Of a stretch of 11,745 bases of DNA, positions 1 through 6,020 are shown piece after piece (the first letter of the stretch is position 1; each line of letters begins with the position of its first letter). Made by a program: the position numbers and the translations under genes. Source of the DNA: Candidatus Altarchaeum sp. CG2_30_32_3053 (GTDB lineage: Archaea; Altiarchaeota; Altiarchaeia; Altiarchaeales; Altiarchaeaceae); the NCBI GenBank assembly GCA_001873845.1, contig MNZY01000068.1:1-11745 (forward strand), written 5' to 3'. A model generated the notes under the pieces. The model did no database searches and was not told the DNA's origin. It was given only the letters and a program-made list of their open reading frames with translations.

Positions 1-672
1 AAAGTATCCATCTTTACAATTATTTTACCCAATACTTTTACCTTTATTATTTTTTGATCCATAAATAATAATTATGTTTTTTGCATAATAAGGTGATAAA
101 ATATATTTTAAAAAGTATTAAAATATCTTTAAAAAACATTAATTTATAATGAATCACCAAATATTATCAAAAAGAAATAACGCTACAGTTGGACAAGCTC
201 GGATTATTAAATAAAATTGATAACAAGAACTATAAATTGAAATAGGAAACTTTTAAACTTAATATTCTAAATTTAATTATAGTGAATTTATCTACATTGG
301 ACACTCAATTTAGTATTTATTAAGTTGCTTGAATGGTGTAAAAAATTAGCAAATCAACTATATTTATTTAATATTCAAAATTTAATTGTTAATTTAATAT
401 TCAAAATTTAATATGCCAAAGTCAAGTTATAGTCATTTTACTGACTTTTTGCAGTGAAATGAATATACTCGTAAATTTGATAACTATGTAAAAAGTTAGC
501 AGATTTACTATAATTTAATATCAAAATTAAAAATTTTATTTATATTTTTATTTAAAATGTGCACCAAGAAATCACATGCAGTTCCGGTGGATAAATATCG
601 TGCGTTCCATCCATCGTTAATAAAAAGCCTACATAAGGTGTCTCTAAAACTTATAGAGGAGGATGTACTGTG
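1..672. other. Very AT-rich non-coding region upstream of the recombinase
   Basis: I see no convincing gene on either strand here. The stretch is dominated by A/T runs and carries two diverged copies of a roughly 150-base unit (about 277-425 and 427-540) and a short 26-base-period duplication. Near its right end (about 585-620) an imperfect stem CGGTGGAT / ATCCATCG is followed by GTTAATA, which faintly resembles a recombination-site half. It then ends in AGAGGAGG just before the leader ORF at 673. The recombinase promoter should lie here, but the base composition makes any -10/-35 choice arbitrary. Confidence 0.5.
366..412. repeat. Short tandem duplication, 26-base period
   Basis: The 21-base unit beginning ATTTAATATTCAAAATTTAA occurs at 366-386 and again, exactly, at 392-412. 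Diverged relatives lie at about 261-277 (one mismatch over 17 bases) and about 515-535. They form part of a larger degenerate direct repeat. Function is unknown; AT-rich iterons of this kind can be promoter-proximal or simply decayed sequence. Confidence 0.7.
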
Positions 673-702
673 ATGTCAAATGATAAAAGTGATATAAAAT
701 GA
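673..702 (+). CDS. Nine-codon leader ORF overlapping the recombinase start
   Basis: ATG at 673 (with an in-frame GTG just before it) encodes MSNDKSDIK and stops at TGA 700-702. That stop overlaps the recombinase ATG (699-701) as ATGA. The strong Shine-Dalgarno AGAGGAGG (about 655-662) sits at the right distance from this ORF. The recombinase itself has only a weak GTGAT just before its ATG. The arrangement suggests translational coupling, so the peptide would deliver ribosomes to the recombinase start. It could also be the remnant of a longer N-terminus lost by a frameshift. Confidence is limited because the ORF is so short. Confidence 0.35.
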   Translation: MSNDKSDIK

Positions 703-1757
703 TTACTATTGAAAAAGGTGATGGAATAATAGAAATTAAATTTCCATACAATAAAGATTACATTGAAAAAGTCAAAACAATCAAAAGTCACAAATGGCAC
801 ACTGAAGAGAAATACCTGAGCATTCCACATTCTGAACTTGGGAATCTTTTATCTGCATTTGATGATGAAAAACTTGATATTGATTCATCCGTACGGCTTG
901 TTGAACTTGAAAAGGAACTTGTTTCAAGAAAGTACAGCCTAAAGACGATTAAGGTGTATTTTCACTATAACGAGGATTTATTAGGATTCTCACGGAAAAA
1001 ACCATCTGAGATAACAAACGAGGATGTAAAGAATTATCTATTTGAACTTGCGGATAAGAGATTCGCATCCACATCAAGTTTAAACATCGCTATCAACGCA
1101 CTGAAGTTCTATTATGGCGAGGTGTTAAAGCGAGGATTTGTTTTTGAGATAAAACGACCGAAGAAGGATAAGAGACTACCAGTTATTCTAAATCAAGAAG
1201 AAATCTCGAAGCTATTCTCTGCCGTTTCCAATATTAAGCACAGAGCGATTCTTTTGCTTGTTTATTCCTCTGGCTTAAGAGTGAGCGAAGTTGTGAACTT
1301 GAGGGCTGAAGATATAGATGTTCAGAGGGGACTCATCCATATTAAGGGAGCAAAGGGAAGGAAGGATCGGTATACACTCCTTTCAGAGGTTGCACTTTGG
1401 ACTTTGAGTTTGTATCGAAAGTCGTATCGGCCAGCGAAGTGGCTTTTCCAGGGACAACAAGATGGGATGCATGTTACAACAAGAACAGTGCAAAGGATAT
1501 TTGAAGATGCCTGTAAAAAAGCAGAGATAAAGAAGGAAGTTAGCGTTCATTCGCTAAGGCACAGCTTTGCCACGCATCTTTTAGAAAGCGGAATAGATTT
1601 AAGATACATTCAAGAGCTTTTAGGGCATAAGAGCAGTAAAACAACGGAAATATACACACATGTAAGTGCTAGGGATTTGGGTAAGATAAAAAGCCCTTTA
1701 GATTTAATAATGAAGAAATCAGATATGATGAAGGAGGTGGAAGGGGATGAAGATTAG
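699..1757 (+). CDS. Tyrosine recombinase (integron-integrase-like, XerC/D-type core)
   Basis: A 352-residue site-specific recombinase expected to cut and rejoin DNA through a 3'-phosphotyrosine. The catalytic set is complete: Arg194 (SSGLRVSE), Lys219 in the beta-hairpin (KGAKGRKDR), His284 and Arg287 (VHSLRHSFATHLLE), His310 (LLGHKSS) and the nucleophile Tyr319 (TTEIYTHV). Residues about 65-150 are the SAM-like core-binding domain. Residues 1-55 are an extra N-terminal module with an FPYNKDYIEKVKTI...KWHTEEKYLSIP pattern seen in some phage-type integrases. The C-terminal KSPLDL resembles the SPLD end of Xer and IntI proteins. I do not find the extra segment that IntI proteins carry between the Lys and the HxxR boxes; only about 40 residues (LSLYRKSYRP...) lie there. 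It is therefore either an atypical integron integrase or a Xer/phage-type enzyme beside the array. The only nearby terminator is at 1874. Confidence 0.93.
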   Translation: MITIEKGDGIIEIKFPYNKDYIEKVKTIKSHKWHTEEKYLSIPHSELGNLLSAFDDEKLDIDSSVRLVELEKELVSRKYSLKTIKVYFHYNEDLLGFSRKKPSEITNEDVKNYLFELADKRFASTSSLNIAINALKFYYGEVLKRGFVFEIKRPKKDKRLPVILNQEEISKLFSAVSNIKHRAILLLVYSSGLRVSEVVNLRAEDIDVQRGLIHIKGAKGRKDRYTLLSEVALWTLSLYRKSYRPAKWLFQGQQDGMHVTTRTVQRIFEDACKKAEIKKEVSVHSLRHSFATHLLESGIDLRYIQELLGHKSSKTTEIYTHVSARDLGKIKSPLDLIMKKSDMMKEVEGDED

Positions 1758-1790
1758 CAGTCTGCCAGAGGGTGATATATGCGACGTAAG

Positions 1791-1854
1791 TTTCGGATAT
1801 AACCATAAAATGTATGAATATACGACATTAATGTCGGATATACCGAAGTTAGCT
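1791..1854 (+). other. Candidate attI (primary recombination site)
   Basis: This segment lies just downstream of the recombinase, where attI is expected when the recombinase and cassettes point the same way. It contains ATATAAC (1797-1803), the same box that opens two of the attC-like sites, and ends in GTTAGCT (1848-1854), close to the GTTRRRY core. Two direct repeats, TCGGATATAACC (1793-1804) and TCGGATATACC (1834-1844), recall the recombinase-binding repeats of attI. A perfect 14-bp palindrome, CGACATTAATGTCG (1823-1836), sits between the boxes, and TTCGGATATA / TATACCGAA forms an outer stem with a one-base bulge. It could instead be an operator or a decayed attC. Confidence 0.4.
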
Positions 1855-1873
1855 GAAATATTCCTTTTCTTTT

Positions 1874-1896
1874 TTGGGCTATCGCCCAATTGTTTT
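1874..1896 (+). terminator. Rho-independent terminator after the recombinase
   Basis: A perfect 6-bp stem TTGGGC / GCCCAA (1874-1889) with a TATC loop is followed at once by TTGTTTT. It lies 117 bases after the recombinase stop, with no other gene in between. The T-rich tail is also the first part of the left 31-bp inverted repeat that borders the restriction-modification module. Confidence 0.6.
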
Positions 1897-1920
1897 AAAA
1901 AATTTTTAAATTTCTTTTTC
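1890..1920 (+). repeat. Left 31-bp inverted repeat bordering the restriction-modification module
   Basis: The sequence starts TTGTTTTAAAAAATTTT and ends TTTCTTTTTC. Its reverse complement is present at 4486-4516 with a single mismatch in 31 positions (T here, C in the complement at the 18th base). The two copies enclose about 2.6 kb holding only the methyltransferase and endonuclease genes. A match of this length is far beyond what AT-richness would give by chance, although no transposase is present and no target duplication is evident. Confidence 0.8.
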
Positions 1921-2031
1921 ATTAATTAAAGAGGGGAAATAAGGTGTTTTTTCCGCTCCTGGAATCACAGAAAAAACGATTTTTATAAATTCTATTTTTG
2001 TAGTAAAATAGAGACATAGAAGCTTCAAATT

Positions 2032-3624
2032 ATGGATTTAACAAATACTAGACAATTATTAACCCTAAGAGAAGCATGCGAATGGGCAAGCTCTTTTTTG
2101 GGTCGTAATATTAGCGAATCTAACATCTCTTACTTGATACAATACGGAAAAGTTAAAAAGTATAGCGAAAATGGTAGTACCCAAATAGACGCCCATGATT
2201 TAAAAGACTATTACCAATCATTTAACGGTAAAAGAGAGGTTGAGTGGAAAAAGAAACTCGGCAATGATCTAAACTGGAGTTTATCTTTTGATAATTTGCG
2301 AGAAAAAGACACAACAAAACATGTTCATAGATTACACCCATACAAAGGTAAATTTATACCTCAATTGGTTGAATATTTTATTGATAATCATACTGATAAT
2401 TTCAAGCAAAAAACCTTTTTTAAAAAAGGGGACATTATCCTGGACCCTTTTTCAGGTTCAGGCACAACATTGGTGCAAGCGAATGAGCTTGGTATTCATT
2501 CAATAGGAATTGATATCTCTCGATTTAATTGCATGATAACGGATACCAAACTATTAGACTACGACCTGGATTTATTAGTCAGAGAAATAAAAAATATAAA
2601 TTTAGCAATTACTAAATTTGAAGCCGATGGCAAGATAGAAGAATTTGAAAAGAAACTTTATTTTGAGCTTGCTAAATTTAATAATAAATATTTTCCTTCG
2701 CCAGATTTCAAAAGAAAAATTTATAAGCGAGAAATTAATGAAAATGAATATTCCACGAAGAAAGAAAAAGATTTTTTAAATATTTATAATGAGTTGATCG
2801 CAAAATATAAAATAGAACTCAAGCAAGAAAAAAATAAAACTTTTCTTGACAAGTGGTATATAAAAAATGTAAGAAAAGAAATTGATTTTGCTTTTGAGCA
2901 GATTAAAAAAAATAAAGATGAAAAAAATAAACGAGTTTTAGCTGTTATACTAAGCCGGACAATTCGTTCTTGCAGAGCGACAACTCATTCTGACTTAGCT
3001 ACTTTAAAAGAACCACAGACAACGACTTATTATTGTTGGAAGCATAAAAAAATCTGCAAGCCTCTTTTTTCAATCAAATATTGGTTTGATCGTTATGCAA
3101 ACGACACCGTTGTTAGAATTAGGGAATTTCAAAAATTAAAAAATGGTGCATATTGGGTGTCAATTACCGGTGATTCAAGAACTGTTGATATTGCGAAAAA
3201 GATAAAATCCAGAAATAAGGAGTTTTATAAAATTTTTGAAAAACAAAAAATTAAAGGAATTTTTTCTTCCCCGCCGTATGTTGGGCAGATAGATTATCAT
3301 GAACAACATGCTTATGCTTATGATCTTTTCGGATTCGAAAGAAAAGATGAGCTGGAAATTGGCCCTTTATATAAAGGCCAGGGAATGGAAGCTAAAAAAT
3401 CTTACGCCGAAGGTATATCACAAGTTTTATTAAATTCAAAAAAATATTTGTCAAATAATTTTGATGTATTTTTAGTAGCCAATGACAAATGGGGTTTATA
3501 TCCACAAATTGCAGAAAAGGCTGGAATGAAAATAGTTAATCAATACAAACGTCCCGTACTTAATCGCACCGAACGTGATAAAAATCCTTATTCAGAAATA
3601 ATTTTTCATTTGAAAAATAATTAA
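2032..3624 (+). CDS. Type II DNA methyltransferase, N4-cytosine type, with N-terminal helix-turn-helix
   Basis: A 530-residue modification enzyme that methylates host DNA from S-adenosylmethionine and so protects it from the partner endonuclease. The SAM-binding motif I is DPFSGSGTT (138-146), followed by the acidic GIDIS (159-163). The catalytic motif IV is SPPY (413-416), the serine form typical of N4-cytosine enzymes. HPYKGKFIPQL (102-112) looks like motif X. The roughly 265 residues between motifs I and IV are very lysine-rich and should hold target recognition, an alpha-like order. Residues about 10-62 (LTLREACEWASSFLGRNIS...) resemble a MerR/excisionase-like helix-turn-helix, which may help autoregulate the operon. 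No Shine-Dalgarno precedes the ATG; TTTATAAAT (1982-1990) and TAAAAT (2004-2009) are possible promoter elements. It lies 4 bases before the endonuclease gene. Confidence 0.88.
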   Translation: MDLTNTRQLLTLREACEWASSFLGRNISESNISYLIQYGKVKKYSENGSTQIDAHDLKDYYQSFNGKREVEWKKKLGNDLNWSLSFDNLREKDTTKHVHRLHPYKGKFIPQLVEYFIDNHTDNFKQKTFFKKGDIILDPFSGSGTTLVQANELGIHSIGIDISRFNCMITDTKLLDYDLDLLVREIKNINLAITKFEADGKIEEFEKKLYFELAKFNNKYFPSPDFKRKIYKREINENEYSTKKEKDFLNIYNELIAKYKIELKQEKNKTFLDKWYIKNVRKEIDFAFEQIKKNKDEKNKRVLAVILSRTIRSCRATTHSDLATLKEPQTTTYYCWKHKKICKPLFSIKYWFDRYANDTVVRIREFQKLKNGAYWVSITGDSRTVDIAKKIKSRNKEFYKIFEKQKIKGIFSSPPYVGQIDYHEQHAYAYDLFGFERKDELEIGPLYKGQGMEAKKSYAEGISQVLLNSKKYLSNNFDVFLVANDKWGLYPQIAEKAGMKIVNQYKRPVLNRTERDKNPYSEIIFHLKNN

Positions 3625-3628
3625 TAAT

Positions 3629-4423
3629 ATGGCACTATCAAAAGATTTACAACAGAAGGTCTACGAATTTCTAAAGGAAAAAATCCTCAAAAAAATTGAT
3701 GAATACAACTTAAGTGATGAAGATTCGTCAAAACCTTTTCAATATGCTCTTTTTACAAAAAAGGGCTACTTAGCTAAAGGATTTATTCATGGATGCGAAA
3801 CGGCACTTGGTAATTGGCATGAAACGATAGCAAAAATTATTGCCACTGAAAATTTTGCAATTGCAAAAAAATTACAAGGACAAAACAAATTGAAGGGCAA
3901 AATCACAAGAGAAGCACAAAGAACATCCGAAAATATTTTAAGTGATCTCGATAGTGTTAAAAGAGAACCAAATCATAACTTAGAAATAGAAGAAATTTTT
4001 AAAGCCAGCCAAAACCCCAAACAAACGGAAGACAGAATACAAACTGTTGATCTTTACATAGAAACAAAGGACGGTGAAGAAATTTATTTTGAAATAAAAG
4101 GTCCTAAGCCAAATAAAAACGAGATGAGAGCGGCAAAAAGAGACTTGCTAGAAATATATGCAATGAGATCAGCGGAAGGCAAAAAAGTCAAAATTTATTT
4201 AGGCATGTATTATAATCCCTATTATCCTGAAGAATATCAAAGATGGACATGTTTAAAATTTTTTGATAAAGGAAATGATTTTCTTATCGGTAAAGATTTT
4301 TGGGACTTTTTAGGAGGAATTGGAGCTTATGAGGAGTTAATTGATATTTATGAAAAAGTTGGAGAAGAAATAAGACCAGTGCTAGATCAAAAGTTCAAGG
4401 ATATCGCAAAGGATCAAAAATAA
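3629..4423 (+). CDS. Type II restriction endonuclease, TdeIII/MjaII-like
   Basis: A 264-residue predicted endonuclease paired with the preceding methyltransferase. The PD-(D/E)xK nuclease core is visible as Asp141 (QTVDLYIE) and Glu155-x-Lys157 in YFEIKGPKPNK. This is followed by the basic helix NEMRAAKRDLLEIYAMR and the MYYNPYYPEEYQRWT and FWDFLGG segments. I recognise these from the TdeIII family, whose characterised members (TdeIII, MjaII) cut GGNCC. The family match is from memory, and the specificity is inferred from the family. The ATG lies 4 bases after the methyltransferase stop with no Shine-Dalgarno, so translation is probably coupled; modification before restriction is the usual safe order. 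A long hairpin follows at 4430. Length fits the family. Confidence 0.85.
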   Translation: MALSKDLQQKVYEFLKEKILKKIDEYNLSDEDSSKPFQYALFTKKGYLAKGFIHGCETALGNWHETIAKIIATENFAIAKKLQGQNKLKGKITREAQRTSENILSDLDSVKREPNHNLEIEEIFKASQNPKQTEDRIQTVDLYIETKDGEEIYFEIKGPKPNKNEMRAAKRDLLEIYAMRSAEGKKVKIYLGMYYNPYYPEEYQRWTCLKFFDKGNDFLIGKDFWDFLGGIGAYEELIDIYEKVGEEIRPVLDQKFKDIAKDQK

Positions 4424-4429
4424 TAAAGA

Positions 4430-4484
4430 GTTTTGGGCTTCGGGAATTCACCCCTTTAATTCCCCTCTGCCCTTCGCCCAAAAC
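4430..4484 (+). terminator. Two-tier hairpin after the restriction-modification operon
   Basis: The outer stem GTTTTGGGC / GCCCAAAAC (4430-4438 with 4476-4484) is a perfect 9 bp, and the inner stem GGGAATT / AATTCCC (4442-4448 with 4458-4464) a perfect 7 bp. It starts a few bases after the endonuclease stop, so termination is the simplest role. The following bases are purine-rich rather than a clean T-run, so it may instead be an mRNA-stabilising or repeat-type structure. It begins in GTT and ends in AAC, the opposite of attC, so it is not an attC site on either strand. Confidence 0.5.
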
Positions 4485-4485
4485 G

Positions 4486-4516
4486 GAAAAAGAAATTTGA
4501 AAATTTTTTAAAACAA
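4486..4516 (-). repeat. Right 31-bp inverted repeat bordering the restriction-modification module
   Basis: This is the inverted copy of 1890-1920, matching at 30 of 31 positions when read on the minus strand. Its outer end abuts a short hairpin (4517-4534), just as the left copy abuts the hairpin at 1874-1889. Confidence 0.8.
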
Positions 4517-4534
4517 GTTTTCTTATCAGAAAAC
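4517..4534. other. Small hairpin abutting the right inverted repeat
   Basis: GTTTTCT / AGAAAAC forms a perfect 7-bp stem with a TATC loop. It begins at the base immediately after the right 31-bp repeat. Read on the minus strand it is a stem followed by TTGTTTT, the mirror image of the left-hand terminator, so it may act as a minus-strand terminator or as part of the element end. Confidence 0.55.
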
Positions 4535-4553
4535 AAAAGAAAAGGAATACATC

Positions 4554-4655
4554 AGCTAACAGCGTATATCTGGTTACGGCTTTTATACAAAAGCCTCCAC
4601 CCATATTTTGCTCCGCTACGCTCCGCAAAACATCAGATATACGCGAACGTTATGC
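4554..4655 (+). other. attC: attC-like site 1 (closes the restriction-modification cassette)
   Basis: AGCTAAC (4554-4560) opens the site and GTTATGC (4649-4655) closes it. A perfect 11-bp stem GCGTATATCTG / CAGATATACGC pairs 4562-4572 with 4634-4644. Two inner hairpins fill the variable centre: GGCTTTT / AAAAGCC (4578-4595) and TTTTGC / GCAAAA (4606-4630). Only one base separates AAC from the stem on the left, against four bases (GAAC) before GTT on the right, an asymmetry repeated in the other sites. Confidence 0.8.
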
Positions 4656-4680
4656 GAAATCAATCAAGGAGAAATTGAAT

Positions 4681-5466
4681 ATGAAAATTAAGAGCGCATT
4701 GTGCGCTATAAAAAATATCTTACGTGGAATTCGAGACTGTAAGAACTGGGGAGAGATAAGCATATTAATCATTAAAGGACGGAAACCTACCACAGTGATT
4801 TTAAGAAATGGGATTCAAATTGATGCACCTGAAGACAATACTCTTGTGGAGATGGTGCAAGAAATATTCTTTAAAAATGTGTACAACCCTGTCGATCTTT
4901 CTATTAAAACTAGCGATATTGTTGTGGACATCGGGGCTAATATCGGGGTGTTTACGTTATTCGCGGCCTATAAAACTCAAAACATTGTCTATGCATTCGA
5001 ACCTTTTCCTAAAAACGTGGAATTTCTAAATCGGAATATTCATACAAATGATTTGCACAATATCCTAACTCATTGCGTTGCCGTTAGCGATAAGATTGGA
5101 TCAACAAAATTATTTCTCATTGAGATTTCGGGAGGACACCTGCTATTCGATCATAACATCAAGGGTAAATTGGAAAAATATGTCGAAGTTCCTACCATTA
5201 CTTTACAACGTATTATGGATGATAAAAATTTAGAATATATTGACTTTCTAAAATTGGATTGTGAAGGGGCTGAAGGTTCAATACTAATGTCAACTCCGAA
5301 GGATTATCTTAAAAGAATTAGGAAGATAACAATGGAATTTCATGACAATGTATCGCAACTAAAACATGATGATATTCAAAGATTATTGGAGGAAGTGGGG
5401 TTTGTTACAAGGTTGAGTTGGGATGGTAGGTCGCCATTTGGTTATCTTTATGGCAAGAGGGATTGA
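4681..5466 (+). CDS. FkbM-family SAM-dependent methyltransferase
   Basis: A 261-residue methyltransferase of the FkbM family, members of which O-methylate sugars, polysaccharides or secondary metabolites; the substrate cannot be read here. SAM-binding motif I is VVDIGANIGVFT (81-92), the acidic ribose-binding residue is Glu107 (AFEPFP), and the family block DFLKLDCEGAEGSIL lies at 188-202, followed by ITMEFHDN. The ATG at 4681 is chosen over the TTG at 4675 because AAGGAG (4666-4671) lies 9 bases before it and only 3 before the TTG. It is the sole gene of its cassette, between attC-like sites 1 and 2. The gene looks intact and near the usual family length. A role in surface glycan decoration is plausible but not shown. 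Confidence 0.9.
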   Translation: MKIKSALCAIKNILRGIRDCKNWGEISILIIKGRKPTTVILRNGIQIDAPEDNTLVEMVQEIFFKNVYNPVDLSIKTSDIVVDIGANIGVFTLFAAYKTQNIVYAFEPFPKNVEFLNRNIHTNDLHNILTHCVAVSDKIGSTKLFLIEISGGHLLFDHNIKGKLEKYVEVPTITLQRIMDDKNLEYIDFLKLDCEGAEGSILMSTPKDYLKRIRKITMEFHDNVSQLKHDDIQRLLEEVGFVTRLSWDGRSPFGYLYGKRD

Positions 5467-5474
5467 TTGACTTC

Positions 5475-5557
5475 GGCTAACACGGTGTTTGTGGCTCACT
5501 TTGTTCGCCCAAATGCTCACTATTGCTCGCACTTCGCATACACCGAAAACTTTATAC
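5475..5557 (+). other. attC: attC-like site 2, degenerate 3' core
   Basis: GGCTAAC (5475-5481) opens the site. CGGTGT (5483-5488) pairs with ACACCG (5540-5545). The 3' end reads AAACTTTATACGCAATTCG, which matches site 7 (AAACGTTATACGCAATTCG) except that the G of the GTT core is T. The centre holds repeated TTCGC/TGCTC words typical of these sites. Its outer stem is the shortest of the set, and with the changed core it may recombine poorly. Confidence 0.7.
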
Positions 5558-5603
5558 GCAATTCGTTCATGACGTTCAAGAAATTTAAGAGGAGGTATAA
5601 AGA

Positions 5604-5993
5604 ATGAAAGGAAATATGAGAAATAATAAAAGAAAAATACCCGGCATGCTTTACATACTTGTTTCCTTTATTCCGTGGATTATTTACTGGATATTGTGTG
5701 GAATGGGAAACAAGCTAGGTATAGTTGTTCCTCTTGCAATTTCTTTGTTCCTCGTTGTTCCTCAAATCCGCAAACGGGACTTCAATATGATGGACGTTAC
5801 TTCTGTTCTCTATTTCTGTGTCGCTGCTACTGGCACATTTATTTTCAACCTGAACATATTTATTGAATATAGCAGTTTTATTGGCTATTTTGTTTTATTT
5901 CTAATGGCTGGTATTTCTTTAATCATCAAGCAACCTTACACCTTACAATGTTCAAAAAGAGACTACCCAGAAATTTACTGGAAAGATAAGTAA
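5604..5993 (+). CDS. N-terminal membrane part of a stop-interrupted membrane/FAD oxidoreductase
   Basis: This 129-residue stretch has about four transmembrane helices (roughly residues 13-33, 37-53, 64-84, 88-108) and ends in KQPYTLQCSKRDYPEIYWKDK. AGGAGGT (5590-5596) gives it an excellent ribosome site 7 bases before the ATG. It stops at TAA 5991-5993, but the same frame continues open through FLAINNTITVVWAGIFIVN straight into the FAD oxidoreductase, so codon 130 looks like a stop within one 692-codon gene. The KQPYTLQ...YPE.YW...N..IT..W pattern crosses the stop, and as I recall the family it is normally unbroken. It could be a nonsense mutation, a sequencing error, or two separately translated pieces. 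If made alone, it is a small integral membrane protein of unknown role. Confidence 0.75.
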   Translation: MKGNMRNNKRKIPGMLYILVSFIPWIIYWILCGMGNKLGIVVPLAISLFLVVPQIRKRDFNMMDVTSVLYFCVAATGTFIFNLNIFIEYSSFIGYFVLFLMAGISLIIKQPYTLQCSKRDYPEIYWKDK

Positions 5994-6020
5994 TTCTTAG
6001 CTATTAACAACACGATAACG

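Noticed and set aside
1747..1929. 60-codon frame starting inside the end of the recombinase gene, with an AAGGAGG upstream
   Set aside because: It runs through the candidate attI, the terminator hairpin and the left inverted repeat; the product is low-complexity (FLFFF, FFFIN) with no family resemblance.
4430..4484. Hairpin after the endonuclease considered as an extra attC site
   Set aside because: It starts with GTT and ends with AAC, the reverse of attC polarity on both strands, and has no spacer/box layout.
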